Notes: generated from the letters alone by a model not told the origin. A stretch of DNA of 11,257 bases from CAZPKH01 sp964407165 (GCA_964407165.1 CAYOUJ010000071.1:1-11257); one strand, 5' to 3'. Shown: positions 1 to 7,249, counted from the stretch's first letter. Made by a program: numbers and translations.

Positions 1-194
1 GCGGGGCGCGTGGGCGCCGCCCCGCTCCCTTTTAGCGTGGGCGCCCTCCGTTGGGAGGGGGGGCGGCGCCCTCTGTTGGGAGGGGGGCAGCGCCCTCGCG
101 CCCCCCTTCAAGAGCAGTATTCGCTTGAACGCCTGCAGCTGCGGGGCGCGAGGGCGCCGCCCCGCTCCCTTTTAGCATGGGCGCCGCCCCGCTC
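1..194. repeat. GC-rich palindromic repeat array, intergenic copy (family 1)
   Basis: This stretch lies 3' of the last acyltransferase gene and continues off the left edge. It holds several short GGGGCGGCGCCC-type units, each nearly self-complementary, around a central core TTCAAG-N11-CTTGAA at 107-129. The arms on either side of the core are reverse complements of each other, so a long hairpin is possible. The same core, identical over 23 bases, recurs at 7986-8008 and 8661-8683 inside the HAD gene, in the same orientation. Unlike those copies, this one has a 7-G run (at about 57-63) where the coding copies have 6, giving a 25-bp unit, and the equivalent reading frame ends at a TAA (32-34). 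I see no gene in it. It could act as a transcript-end hairpin, but there is no T-tract to support a classical terminator. Confidence 0.85.
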
Positions 195-1241
195 CTATTT
201 ATGTAATAGCCGCAGGTCGGTCAGACACGGCAGGTGGCGGAGGATCAGGAGCATCAGCGCGTAGGCCGTCAGCAGCGACACGAGCGTCACCGTGGTCGAC
301 AGCGCGAGGGGCGTCAGCCCCGGGCAAACGCGCATGAACAGCGCCGCCAACGACGCCGGGACGGCTCCGCAGAAGAAGTAAAAGAGTATAGAGTTGCGGC
401 CTATCCGCTCCAGCCACCCCATCCTCGGCAGCGTCCGCGCAACGGCTATCACCGTCACTATGCTCGCCGCGACGGCAACGGCTCCGAGAGCGTTGATGTG
501 CGCGCTAATGCCCATGCACACCAAGTCTGCCTTGCCCGCGAACATCAGTGCCATAAGCGCCATATACACCACGGCACACACTGCTGCCACCCATTTGCCG
601 TGCCGAAGGCGCCCCTCATAACGTGCATACAACCCGCCGAGAGCCATCAGCGGCGTGTACGACAACCCCGTCTGCCAATACCACGGCACGTATCCAGAGG
701 CGGCCGTCAGCGCGTGCGGCCACACTATCGAGCACAGCGCGAACGCTACCGCTGACACCCCCGTGCACCACCATATATTGAACTTCCCGCACAATGCCAC
801 CAACGCGATGAAAAACAGCTGCGCTACGGCTATCGCCGGAGTGAACCAATAGCTCACGCCGCCGAAGACATCGGTCACGAACGACACGAGCGTCGCCCCC
901 TGGGCGTGCATCAGCAGCTTCGGTCCGAACATCAGCGCGGCGAATATCATCGTCGGTATCATTATCTTGAACAGCACATTGGCGGCGCGCCGTCGGCAGT
1001 CCTCACGGCTCGCCCCCTGGCGCAGCCACTTGCCGAAAAACAGATACCCGCTAACAAAGAAGAACGCATTGACATAAAACGGCAACACCACCCGTGCCGC
1101 CGACTGCCCCTCCCCGCAATACCCCGCCGCATGCATCCAGTACACACCCACCATGCACATCCCCCTGACAGCATCCACCCAAGCCAGCCGCTGTGTACCC
1201 CCCCCAGTTGCTATTTTGCTGTATTTCAACACTTTAAGCAA
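195..1241 (-). CDS. Membrane acyltransferase (acyltransferase family 3-like)
   Basis: This is a polytopic membrane protein of about 348 residues that probably transfers an acetyl or other acyl group to a sugar of the surface polysaccharide at the cytoplasmic membrane. The N-terminus has the family hallmark RLAWVDAVRG followed by a His about 14 residues after the Asp (D23, R26, H37), then FFFVSGYLFF and many hydrophobic segments, with an IGRNSILFYFF stretch near the C-terminus. The length fits the family. No ATG lies between the in-frame stop upstream (1254-1256) and the conserved N-terminal motif, so the start must be non-ATG: TTG at 1241 is the longest choice, and GTG at 1230-1232 is possible. 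It follows the GT8 fusion gene by 17 bases, so the two are probably cotranscribed. A run of eight G on the coding strand (1198-1205) lies just inside the gene. Its TAG stop directly abuts the GC-rich repeat at 1-194. The acyl group and target sugar cannot be told from the sequence. Confidence 0.85.
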   Translation of the reverse strand: MLKVLKYSKIATGGGTQRLAWVDAVRGMCMVGVYWMHAAGYCGEGQSAARVVLPFYVNAFFFVSGYLFFGKWLRQGASREDCRRRAANVLFKIMIPTMIFAALMFGPKLLMHAQGATLVSFVTDVFGGVSYWFTPAIAVAQLFFIALVALCGKFNIWWCTGVSAVAFALCSIVWPHALTAASGYVPWYWQTGLSYTPLMALGGLYARYEGRLRHGKWVAAVCAVVYMALMALMFAGKADLVCMGISAHINALGAVAVAASIVTVIAVARTLPRMGWLERIGRNSILFYFFCGAVPASLAALFMRVCPGLTPLALSTTVTLVSLLTAYALMLLILRHLPCLTDLRLLHK

Positions 1242-1258
1242 AAAATTATGCGGCTAAT

Positions 1259-2782
1259 TTACCCCCCCCCATTTAATGTATTGACTATCAATAAGTTGCG
1301 GCGATTACGGATAATTTTGGCGGGGATGCCTCCCATGACGGAATATTCGGGGACGTCTTTTGTGACAAGGCACCGGGCGCCGAGAATGGAGTGGGAGCCG
1401 ATTTTGATGGCAGGCATGACCATCACTTCGCGGCCGGTCCACACATCGTCGCCAATTTCCATGCGGCCGGGGACGGCCAAGAGCCCCTGATCCATCATCG
1501 GACGCGAGGCATCGGCAAAATTGTGTGTCACATTCTCAAAGAAGTAATTATTTGGTCCCATCATCACCTTGTCGCCGATTATGATGTTGGAAGGCACATG
1601 GCAATAAGCCCCGATGTTGCTTCGGTTGCCAATCCAAACACCTCCACCTTTGCCGAAGTATGCTCGACGGCCAATATTCACACCTTTGCCCATATAGTCA
1701 AACAGATGTGAGCAACACCAACGGCGGAACTTGTTACTCGGTTTGCCAAAGACAGGTGTAAACGAGTCAGGCAACCATTGGCCGATGCCATAATACATAG
1801 CCAGAAACATCAGGTGGATATGCTTATAACGTTTCTTGAAGAAGATGTTGCTTAAGTAATCCATGCCGAAAAGCGCTGCCATTGTCTGCAACACTTTCTT
1901 TACATTGCATTTAAGCATCCCCTTGTATCCACCACGATACTTGATGGGCATCCCGGCCCACGGCGTGTTGGCGAGATGCTTAAGCCACAAGTCGCGAAAA
2001 GGGAGATATTCACCTTTAAACCACGGTTTGTTGGTAAACACATAATGAATTATGGCAGGATTCTTGACTGCTTCCTGCACACGTTCAAATTCTTCCGGCC
2101 TTACTCGTGCCTTTAAGAATTCGCGACGCGCGGAGAATGGCGAGAGACAATTGTAACGAGGGTGCAAGTAATCGACTAAGCCTTCAAGCACCACATTAAG
2201 AGCATCTTGATCCGCCATCGAATATGTAAACCCGTTTTCTTTCAAAACATTAATGCACTTTGCACCAACATCATGTCTCCGCCAATAGTCCAAATTAATA
2301 TAGACCACACCAGCATTGAAGTACGCATGAGCCTTGTTTGTCAAATTTAAACGCTCGTAGTCGTCCCAGCGAACCAAATCTTTGACCACTGCCGCCGAAA
2401 CATCATCTCTGAATTTATAGTTTTGCAATTGACCGAGCGTATCGTTAAAAATCAAATCGACATCAGTATACAACACTTTATCAACCTCTTTAGGCAGCAA
2501 AGAAGTCGCATATAGCCTATAAAGAAACGATAAGCTATGAGTTGCTACCAAGTATTTACGCATTTGCGCAAGCTCACTCTTTACCCAATCGGGTATGACC
2601 GGAATATGAATTTTTGCGTTAACCGTTTCCATCGACTTGATCTTTGCCGCGTTAGCGGGGCTTAGGTCGTCGCACACCACATAGATGTCCAGCGCCATAT
2701 CCGGGTTGCTGTCGATAAGTGAACGTATGGTAACGCCGCAATAAGGCGCATAGCTATCTGTTATGGTGAGCAATACATTCAT
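1259..2782 (-). CDS. GT8 glycosyltransferase fused to hexapeptide acetyltransferase
   Basis: This 507-residue protein appears bifunctional. Residues 1-270 are a family 8 retaining glycosyltransferase (GT-A fold): MNVLLTITDSYAPYCGVTIRS at the start, the metal-binding DVD in LYTDVDLIF (107-109), YFNAGVVYINL (154-163), ADQDALN (190-196) and HYVFTNKPW (246-254). Residues about 325-500 are a left-handed beta-helix acetyltransferase of the WcaF/NodL type, with repeated IG-x-x-x-x-I hexapeptides, VTHNF with the probable catalytic His (H420), GDDVWTG and the closing GGIPAKIIRNR. Residues 325-360 (MFLAMYYGIGQWLPDS...) look like the usual N-terminus of a free-standing acetyltransferase, so this looks like a fusion of two genes. 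The ATG at 2782 overlaps the upstream stop (ATGA), indicating translational coupling; a longer upstream extension would only be the neighbour read in another frame. The gene ends in Gly-Gly-Gly encoded by nine G. Base composition is visibly more AT-rich than its neighbours, especially 1660-2760, suggesting separate acquisition. Confidence 0.9.
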   Translation of the reverse strand: MNVLLTITDSYAPYCGVTIRSLIDSNPDMALDIYVVCDDLSPANAAKIKSMETVNAKIHIPVIPDWVKSELAQMRKYLVATHSLSFLYRLYATSLLPKEVDKVLYTDVDLIFNDTLGQLQNYKFRDDVSAAVVKDLVRWDDYERLNLTNKAHAYFNAGVVYINLDYWRRHDVGAKCINVLKENGFTYSMADQDALNVVLEGLVDYLHPRYNCLSPFSARREFLKARVRPEEFERVQEAVKNPAIIHYVFTNKPWFKGEYLPFRDLWLKHLANTPWAGMPIKYRGGYKGMLKCNVKKVLQTMAALFGMDYLSNIFFKKRYKHIHLMFLAMYYGIGQWLPDSFTPVFGKPSNKFRRWCCSHLFDYMGKGVNIGRRAYFGKGGGVWIGNRSNIGAYCHVPSNIIIGDKVMMGPNNYFFENVTHNFADASRPMMDQGLLAVPGRMEIGDDVWTGREVMVMPAIKIGSHSILGARCLVTKDVPEYSVMGGIPAKIIRNRRNLLIVNTLNGGG

Positions 2783-3729
2783 TTGGCGTTGCGTTTGGGG
2801 ATGTCGATGAAGGGGCGTTCTTGGCCGAGGCGGCGGTAATGCTCGTTGATGGCGTCGACGCACTGTTGGTTACGGACATAGTTTCCGGAAATGAGGGTCT
2901 CGTTGTTGCGTATCATCACCGGCAAATGGTTGTAGGGCGCTCCGGTGAAGTAGACAGGCGTACCCTGCTTGAGGAGCATAGCCGAAAGCCATACGTCGTC
3001 GGCAGTGAGGGTGAGCTTACGTATTGCGGCCACGTCGAAGGCGTCGTGATGAATGGAGTGCGGGGGATATAGCACGCTGCCGACACCGAGCACGAGCATG
3101 TTGCGCGACAGCTTGGGCGTGTGGTGCAGGTCGGGCCAGTCGGTATACTTGTACTTGCCCGGGATGACCTCTTTCACCCAATTAGCGATTATGCATTCAG
3201 GGAGTATTGAGGCGTTCTTAAGATGCGTTTCCACAAGATTGTCGCGGTAAAACAGGTCGTCGTCGACGGTGATGACCGTGTCCTCGGGAAACTCCTGCAT
3301 GGCGTAGTAATACTTGGTGTGTGAGCGTATCTCGTCGGGACACAAGCGTATCTCCAGGCCGCGCCTGCGCTGGTCGAGCAACCGCTTTGGCAGGGCTTCG
3401 ATGTCGGGCACCTGCGAGGCGGTGAGGTAGAGCACTATGCGGTCGGGCTTGACTGTTTGTCGCAAAAGTGTCTCAATCACGAGCCAGAGCGTAGGTATGC
3501 GCTTGGGAAAGGACGTAAGCGACACTATCACCTGCCGACCGTCGCGCTTCTTGTCTGAGAGTGCGTTCTTTGGATTGGTCGCGGTAAGCCGGAAGTAGAC
3601 GGGGAGCACGGCGTTTGCCGTCAGGTCGATCAGGCGGTTGAGCGCGCCATAGACCTTCAGCCGGTTTAGCAGGCGGTTGCGCTTGCGGTCCCAGAAGCGC
3701 ATCTTGTCGAAAGCGTTAACTAATCCCAT
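2779..3729 (-). CDS. GT-A fold glycosyltransferase
   Basis: This is a 316-residue cytoplasmic or membrane-associated glycosyltransferase of a type common in Bacteroidota polysaccharide clusters. After a basic N-terminal helix region (1-60) comes VIVSLTSFPKRIPTLWLVIETLLRQTVKPDRIVLYL in outline (about 67-101), the nucleotide-sugar binding part of a GT-A fold. The metal-binding DxD equivalent is DDD at 156-158 (ITVDDDLFYRD). A second acidic motif, TADDVWLSAML (242-251), sits where the catalytic base of inverting GT2-like enzymes is expected. I infer sugar transfer to a lipid-linked repeat unit; donor and acceptor are not predictable. The ATG at 3729 overlaps the upstream polymerase stop by 10 bases, and its TGA overlaps the next ATG (ATGA), so it sits in a coupled polymerase-GT-GT8 block. 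Confidence 0.85.
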   Translation of the reverse strand: MGLVNAFDKMRFWDRKRNRLLNRLKVYGALNRLIDLTANAVLPVYFRLTATNPKNALSDKKRDGRQVIVSLTSFPKRIPTLWLVIETLLRQTVKPDRIVLYLTASQVPDIEALPKRLLDQRRRGLEIRLCPDEIRSHTKYYYAMQEFPEDTVITVDDDLFYRDNLVETHLKNASILPECIIANWVKEVIPGKYKYTDWPDLHHTPKLSRNMLVLGVGSVLYPPHSIHHDAFDVAAIRKLTLTADDVWLSAMLLKQGTPVYFTGAPYNHLPVMIRNNETLISGNYVRNQQCVDAINEHYRRLGQERPFIDIPKRNAK

Positions 3730-4937
3730 TTTCGCGCCGCTTTTGGGTGATATTTGTCATAGAAGTACTTAACGCCTGTCATTATCATCATCAAGTCCCA
3801 CGCGTACCATATATTTGAACCTGCACCGCCTCCCACGCCTGCAAGAAGGAAAAGGAACGCCAACGAGCGCACGCGATAGGCGCATATAATATTAAAGCAC
3901 AATGCTATCAGCCAAAGCACAAGACCGTAGGAGTCAAACATGGTGCGCTTCATGATGGGTATCTTCTGTGCGTCGGCGTCACCGTGCCCAAACCACGTTT
4001 TAGAGTCCGTAAAGTCTACATTCAGCGAGTTCAGCATAGGAGCAATGCGCACGGCGGCGGAACCGTCTGTCTCAACCACCTCTTGTGTGTCAAGCGTACT
4101 GGTGGCCTCGATGGCGGAAGTCGCGCGTTGCAGGCTCTCGTTGGGAATAAGGGAAACAACGGCAACGACCATGATATAGGCCGGGATGATGAACACCCAA
4201 TTGGTCTTGCGAATAAAGTACAACGACAACAGGAAGATGCACACGAACGCGGTGCCGGAGCCCATGGTACACATCATCCAGAGGAAGCGGATGGTGACCC
4301 ATTTGTTTTCGCCGGAGAAGACGCTGCGGATGCTCCACGGACCTTCGCCGCGGCGGTATTCGGTGCACTTGAGGTAGGCGTAGTAGCACACGAGCATGGT
4401 GCGGGCAAAGGAGCTTGGCTCCATCGACAGGGCGTTGGTGCCGATGCCGCGTGCGAGGTAGTGGTTGAGGTTGATCAGCGGGAAGTAGTGTATGCTCACG
4501 GCCAGGCACGCCTGTTGCATGACGCAGAAGACGAAGTAGAGCATCATGATGTACTTCAGTATCCTGATAAACAGGTCGATGGTGAACACCTTCTTTACGT
4601 AGAGCATGTCGTACCAGTTGAGGTACATAAACATCAGTCCGCATGAGAAGAGCAGAGTGGACCATCGCAGTGTCTCGGGGAAGAAGGTGGCCTGGAGCAC
4701 CTGGTAGAGCAGGTAGACGACGCCCATGAGCAGCGCCTTGGTCATGGCGAAGTTGGCGGCGACGAGCAGGATGGTGGAGACCACCATCAGGGTGAACTTG
4801 ATGACGCCGAAGCCGGGGTTAGGCTCGATGAGCTGGTATTGCGTGCTGAACAAGACGATGAACCACACGGCGAAGCGCGTCATGCGCGTCTCGTCGGACA
4901 CCGTCGGGGGGAGTATTTTGCGTAGCTGAAATGTCAT
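3720..4937 (-). CDS. O-antigen/capsule polymerase-like membrane protein (Wzy-like)
   Basis: This 405-residue polytopic membrane protein has about ten hydrophobic segments and one larger extracytoplasmic loop (about 265-335). It carries features typical of Wzy-type polymerases: MEPSSFARTML in the middle (E173-R179), the glycine-rich GSGTAF that follows (226-231), and an Arg-containing GSAAVRI in the big loop (292-298), followed by FGHGDAD. Such proteins join lipid-linked repeat units on the outer face of the inner membrane. Sequence conservation in this family is poor, so the call rests on topology, these motifs and location between glycosyltransferases. I choose ATG 4937 (MTFQLRKIL...). An ATG at 4958 is also in frame, but it lies inside the TGTATGAGACA end of a repeat that provides a similar spurious start upstream of the HAD gene. 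No clear Shine-Dalgarno is seen. The start follows two tandem repeat elements, which could affect its expression. Confidence 0.75.
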   Translation of the reverse strand: MTFQLRKILPPTVSDETRMTRFAVWFIVLFSTQYQLIEPNPGFGVIKFTLMVVSTILLVAANFAMTKALLMGVVYLLYQVLQATFFPETLRWSTLLFSCGLMFMYLNWYDMLYVKKVFTIDLFIRILKYIMMLYFVFCVMQQACLAVSIHYFPLINLNHYLARGIGTNALSMEPSSFARTMLVCYYAYLKCTEYRRGEGPWSIRSVFSGENKWVTIRFLWMMCTMGSGTAFVCIFLLSLYFIRKTNWVFIIPAYIMVVAVVSLIPNESLQRATSAIEATSTLDTQEVVETDGSAAVRIAPMLNSLNVDFTDSKTWFGHGDADAQKIPIMKRTMFDSYGLVLWLIALCFNIICAYRVRSLAFLFLLAGVGGGAGSNIWYAWDLMMIMTGVKYFYDKYHPKAARKWD

Positions 4938-4953
4938 AATGCCGGAATGTTGT

Positions 4954-5040
4954 CTCATACAGAAACGGCTAAAACAACTGAAACTTTATTTTTTGAAGAA
5001 ACTAAGGAAGTTTCTTTAGTTTCTTATGTTTCTGTATGAG
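4954..5040. repeat. Empty GAAAC-type inverted-repeat element, copy 1
   Basis: This is an 87-bp unit with perfect 13-bp inverted ends (CTCATACAGAAAC at 4954-4966 and its complement at 5028-5040). The inverted repeat extends imperfectly to 33 bases, with inner GAAACTT blocks matching exactly at the same spacing. An inner hairpin, AGAAACT-AAGGA-AGTTTCT, lies at about 4998-5016. It differs from copy 2 (5052-5137) at only two positions over 86 bases. The outer 30 or so bases at each end match those bounding the GxxExxY gene (9445-9934), so this looks like an internally deleted form of that element. It lies between the acyltransferase stop and the polymerase start and would be transcribed as a long hairpin. 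Confidence 0.85.
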
Positions 5041-5051
5041 ATAATCATGTA

Positions 5052-5137
5052 TCATACAGAAACGGCTGAAACAACTGAAACTTTATTTTTTGAAGAAACT
5101 AAGGAAGTTTCTTTAGTTTCTAATGTTTCTGTATGAG
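5052..5137. repeat. Empty GAAAC-type inverted-repeat element, copy 2
   Basis: This 86-bp near-identical tandem copy of the preceding element follows it after an 11-bp spacer (5041-5051). It has ends TCATACAGAAAC (5052-5063) and GTTTCTGTATGAG (5125-5137). Its right flank GTTAC matches the right flank of the GxxExxY element (GTTAC at 9934-9938). It contains no open reading frame of note. Two copies this similar side by side suggest a recent tandem duplication or two recent insertions at one place. Confidence 0.85.
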
Positions 5138-5162
5138 TTACACACGCGCAAAGGTAAGCATT

Positions 5163-6380
5163 TTATTTGACGTGGGGTGCGTCTGCCGGTTTCTTTTTGC
5201 CGAGGAGGCGCGGGCAGTAGCGGTTGAGCAGCTCGGCGAGCACCCATTGGACGGGCATGGAGACGATGAAGGCGCCGATGCCCCACCAGCCGTCGAGGCT
5301 GTGGCCGGTGGTGAGCTGCAGGAGCATGGCCAGCAGGACGAGGACGATGTCGTAGTGGGTGACCATGAGCGCCAGGGAGTTGCGCCCCCAGTAGTCGAGG
5401 TAGCGCAGCAGCCGCGGGGTGCCGAGGGCGCGGAAGAGGAGTATGAACCCGACGGGTGCGCACACGGGGCACACGAAGGGCCACAGGAAGCCGGTCCACC
5501 ACCCCAGGCGCCCCATGTAGGTGGCGCCGTAGAAGCCTACGGCGAGCAGCGCGACGGCGAGGATGCCCTGCATCCACCGCGAGCCTTCGAGCACGCGCGG
5601 CGCCAACAGCCGGTGGAACGCCAGGCCGCCGGCGACTCCGATGACGGCGCCGCAGCCGTTGCAGAGGGTGCGGAAGGGGCCGTTGATGATATGGTCGCGG
5701 TTGGTGCGCATATCCCCGAACACCGCATAATATATTCTATAATAGACAAATATGAGCGCAATGGTAAGCACAAAAGCCGCCACGGAGCGCGGACACCTAC
5801 GGCACGCGTTCACCACCAGCTCGCCGATGTACAGAGCCGGCAGGAACCACAGGGTGCCGACGCCGCGGAGCACCAGCGTCTTGTATGTCTCGCGCGCGAC
5901 GAAGTAGGTGTCGTAGTGCCCGCACGCCCACAGCAGGGTGTCGAAAGCGAGTATGATGAGGCTCCACCACAAGTACGGCAATCCTAACGTTTTCAGCCGC
6001 TTGACGGCCAGCGCGCGCATCGGCGGCGCGGGCTTCATGGCCGACAGCCACCCGGAGGTGACGTAGAACATCGAGATCATGAACGACCCGATGAACAGGT
6101 TCATCTGCCACGGTATCACCCCGTTCTCATAGTGGAGGAAGACTATGCAGAGTATGCCGAGGCCCTTGGCCATGTCGATGGCGCGGTCACGGCTTGCCCC
6201 CCCCGCCCCCCCCCCAAGGGGGGGGGACACCAAGTTATGAGCCCCCCTCAACTCCCCCCCAAGGGGGGGAGCTTCTAAGTTTGTAGAGAGGCTGGCATGG
6301 GAGCCAAGAGCTAATGTAGCCCCCCCCCTTGGGGGGGGGATGGGGGGGGCTGCCGGGGTGGGGGGGGCTAAGCGATCCAT
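5163..6380 (-). CDS. Membrane acyltransferase (acyltransferase family 3) with repeat-encoded N-terminus
   Basis: This is a polytopic membrane acyltransferase, presumably for O-acylation of the polysaccharide. The family signature RDRAIDMAKGLGILCIVFLHYENG (split as R64-D69 and A71-H83) is clear, with the conserved Asp and the His 14 residues later. It is followed by FMISMFYVTSGWL, GVGTLWFLPALYIGEL and, near the C-terminus, YWGRNSLALMVTH. From ATG 6380 (MDRL...) the protein is 405 residues and overlaps the GT2 gene end by 13 bases, as expected for a coupled operon. Residues about 5-63, rich in Pro and Gly with PPLGG repeats, are encoded entirely by a poly-C/poly-G repeat element (6193-6367) and are not part of the family. 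A start at ATG 6173 would remove them but would also lose the conserved R-D-x-A-I-D, so the upstream start or a non-ATG start just before that motif is likelier. The homopolymer runs make the gene a candidate for frame switching. Confidence 0.8.
   Translation of the reverse strand: MDRLAPPTPAAPPIPPPRGGATLALGSHASLSTNLEAPPLGGELRGAHNLVSPPLGGGAGGASRDRAIDMAKGLGILCIVFLHYENGVIPWQMNLFIGSFMISMFYVTSGWLSAMKPAPPMRALAVKRLKTLGLPYLWWSLIILAFDTLLWACGHYDTYFVARETYKTLVLRGVGTLWFLPALYIGELVVNACRRCPRSVAAFVLTIALIFVYYRIYYAVFGDMRTNRDHIINGPFRTLCNGCGAVIGVAGGLAFHRLLAPRVLEGSRWMQGILAVALLAVGFYGATYMGRLGWWTGFLWPFVCPVCAPVGFILLFRALGTPRLLRYLDYWGRNSLALMVTHYDIVLVLLAMLLQLTTGHSLDGWWGIGAFIVSMPVQWVLAELLNRYCPRLLGKKKPADAPHVK
6193..6367. 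repeat. Poly-C/poly-G palindromic repeat inserted in frame (family 2)
   Basis: Three long palindromes of the form C7-9-AA/TT-G7-9 are centred near 6217, 6261 and 6330. The outer parts are inverted relative to each other (the left reads C...CAAG...G and the right C...CTTG...G followed by ATGGGGGGGGCT). Between them is an ordinary-composition core (about 6226-6320). The whole element is about 175 bp and stays open in the reading frame of the downstream acyltransferase. It begins next to the GT2 stop codon and ends three residues before the conserved acyltransferase motif. The style is known from intergenic repeats of Bacteroidota, but here it is coding. It shares no obvious core with the GC-rich family at 1-194. 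Confidence 0.8.
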
Positions 6381-7204
6381 TGCATCAGGCGGGTGTATGC
6401 GACGATGCCGGTGCGGGCGACGAGGCGTCCTAAGGGGCCGTAGGGGCTGTACCGGCGTATGTAGTGCAGGCGCGAGCGGCGCCAGGCGGCGAAGCGGGGG
6501 GCGGCGTTGCCCTTGGCCGACGGCCGGTGGGCGTGGACGGCACGGGTGGCGGTGGTATACCACATCGTGCGCCCCGCGCGGGCCACGCGGGCGCCGAGGA
6601 TGGCCTCTTCGCAGTAGAGGAACACCCCCTCGTCGAAGTAGCCGTCAGCCTCGAGCCAGTCGAGGTCGAGCAGCAGGCAGCAGCCGCTCACCTTGCCGCA
6701 CTCGTGGGAGACGTCAGGGCGGTCGATATAGTCGGCCACGCGCCCCAGCGGGCGGCGCAGGGCGCGTGCGGCGAGCTCGCCCACCCATGCCCACGCGCCC
6801 CAGGGCGAGCCGCCCTCGGCGCCCATGGGGTTCTGGGGACGGTCGTCGAGACCGCGTATGTCGGAGGCGCAGACCACGGCCCCGGGGTGCGCCTGCAGCT
6901 CGCCAACGAGCGTGGCCACATACCTCGGGTCGGTCAGCCGCATGTCAGGGTTGGCAACTAGGGCGTAGCGGCACCCGTCGGCGCGGGCGGCGCGCAGGCC
7001 GAGGTTGTTGCCGGCGTTGTACCCGCGGTTCTCCGTAGCGCGTATGACGGTGGCGCCGTCGACGTCGCCCGGCGGCTCCGTCGAGGCGTTGTCGACCACA
7101 TACACCCGCAGCTCCGCCCCCTCCTGCCGGCGGATGTCCTCCAGCAGCCGGAGCGTGTCCTCCCGCGAGTTATAGTTAAGGATGACGATACCGGTTTTGC
7201 TCAT
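6368..7204 (-). CDS. GT2 glycosyltransferase (rhamnosyltransferase-like, COG1216 type)
   Basis: This is a 278-residue inverting glycosyltransferase with GT-A fold. Motifs in order are: GIVILNYNSRED (5-16) at the start of the fold; YVVDNAST (35-42); ENRGYNAGNNLGL (58-70), typical of the WbbL/rhamnosyltransferase branch; NPDM (85-88) in the DxD position; a HECGKVSGCCLLL segment (167-179); and DEGVFLYCEEAILGARV (191-207), containing the catalytic-base acidic residues, followed by HAH (224-226). Length and architecture are normal. I infer addition of one sugar of the repeat unit, possibly a deoxyhexose, on the cytoplasmic face; the donor is not proven. The ATG at 7204 overlaps the first of five ATCGAT-like boxes that fill the 37-bp gap behind the HAD gene. 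The stop lies 13 bases inside the next gene. Confidence 0.9.
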   Translation of the reverse strand: MSKTGIVILNYNSREDTLRLLEDIRRQEGAELRVYVVDNASTEPPGDVDGATVIRATENRGYNAGNNLGLRAARADGCRYALVANPDMRLTDPRYVATLVGELQAHPGAVVCASDIRGLDDRPQNPMGAEGGSPWGAWAWVGELAARALRRPLGRVADYIDRPDVSHECGKVSGCCLLLDLDWLEADGYFDEGVFLYCEEAILGARVARAGRTMWYTTATRAVHAHRPSAKGNAAPRFAAWRRSRLHYIRRYSPYGPLGRLVARTGIVAYTRLMQWIA

Positions 7205-7249
7205 CGATTATGGTCGATGATTATCGATGGTTATCGATTGTCTATCGAT
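7203..7249. repeat. Five ATCGAT-like boxes at 10-11 bp spacing
   Basis: ATCGAT occurs at 7203-7208, 7223-7228, 7233-7238 and 7244-7249, with GTCGAT at 7213-7218. Spacings are 10, 10, 10 and 11 bp, close to one helical turn. The array fills the whole junction: it overlaps the GT2 start codon on one side and the HAD gene stop codon on the other. It may be a short tandem repeat (unit about ATCGATAAYC on the minus strand) or a phased binding site. No protein that binds it is evident here. Confidence 0.75.

Noticed and set aside
32..178. 48-residue reading frame in the intergenic GC-rich repeat
   Set aside because: It is composed only of repeat peptide, has no independent coding support and no plausible start context.
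2783..2863. N-terminal extension of the GT8 fusion
   Set aside because: It is the end of the upstream glycosyltransferase in another frame; the GT8 fold begins exactly at ATG 2782, which forms an ATGA overlap.
4954..5137. Rho-independent terminators
   Set aside because: The hairpins are AT-rich and lack a GC stem followed by a T-run in the transcript direction; the inverted-repeat element explanation fits better.
6381..6563. N-terminal extension of the acyltransferase upstream of ATG 6380
   Set aside because: The added Arg/Pro-rich residues are the GT2 gene read in another frame.
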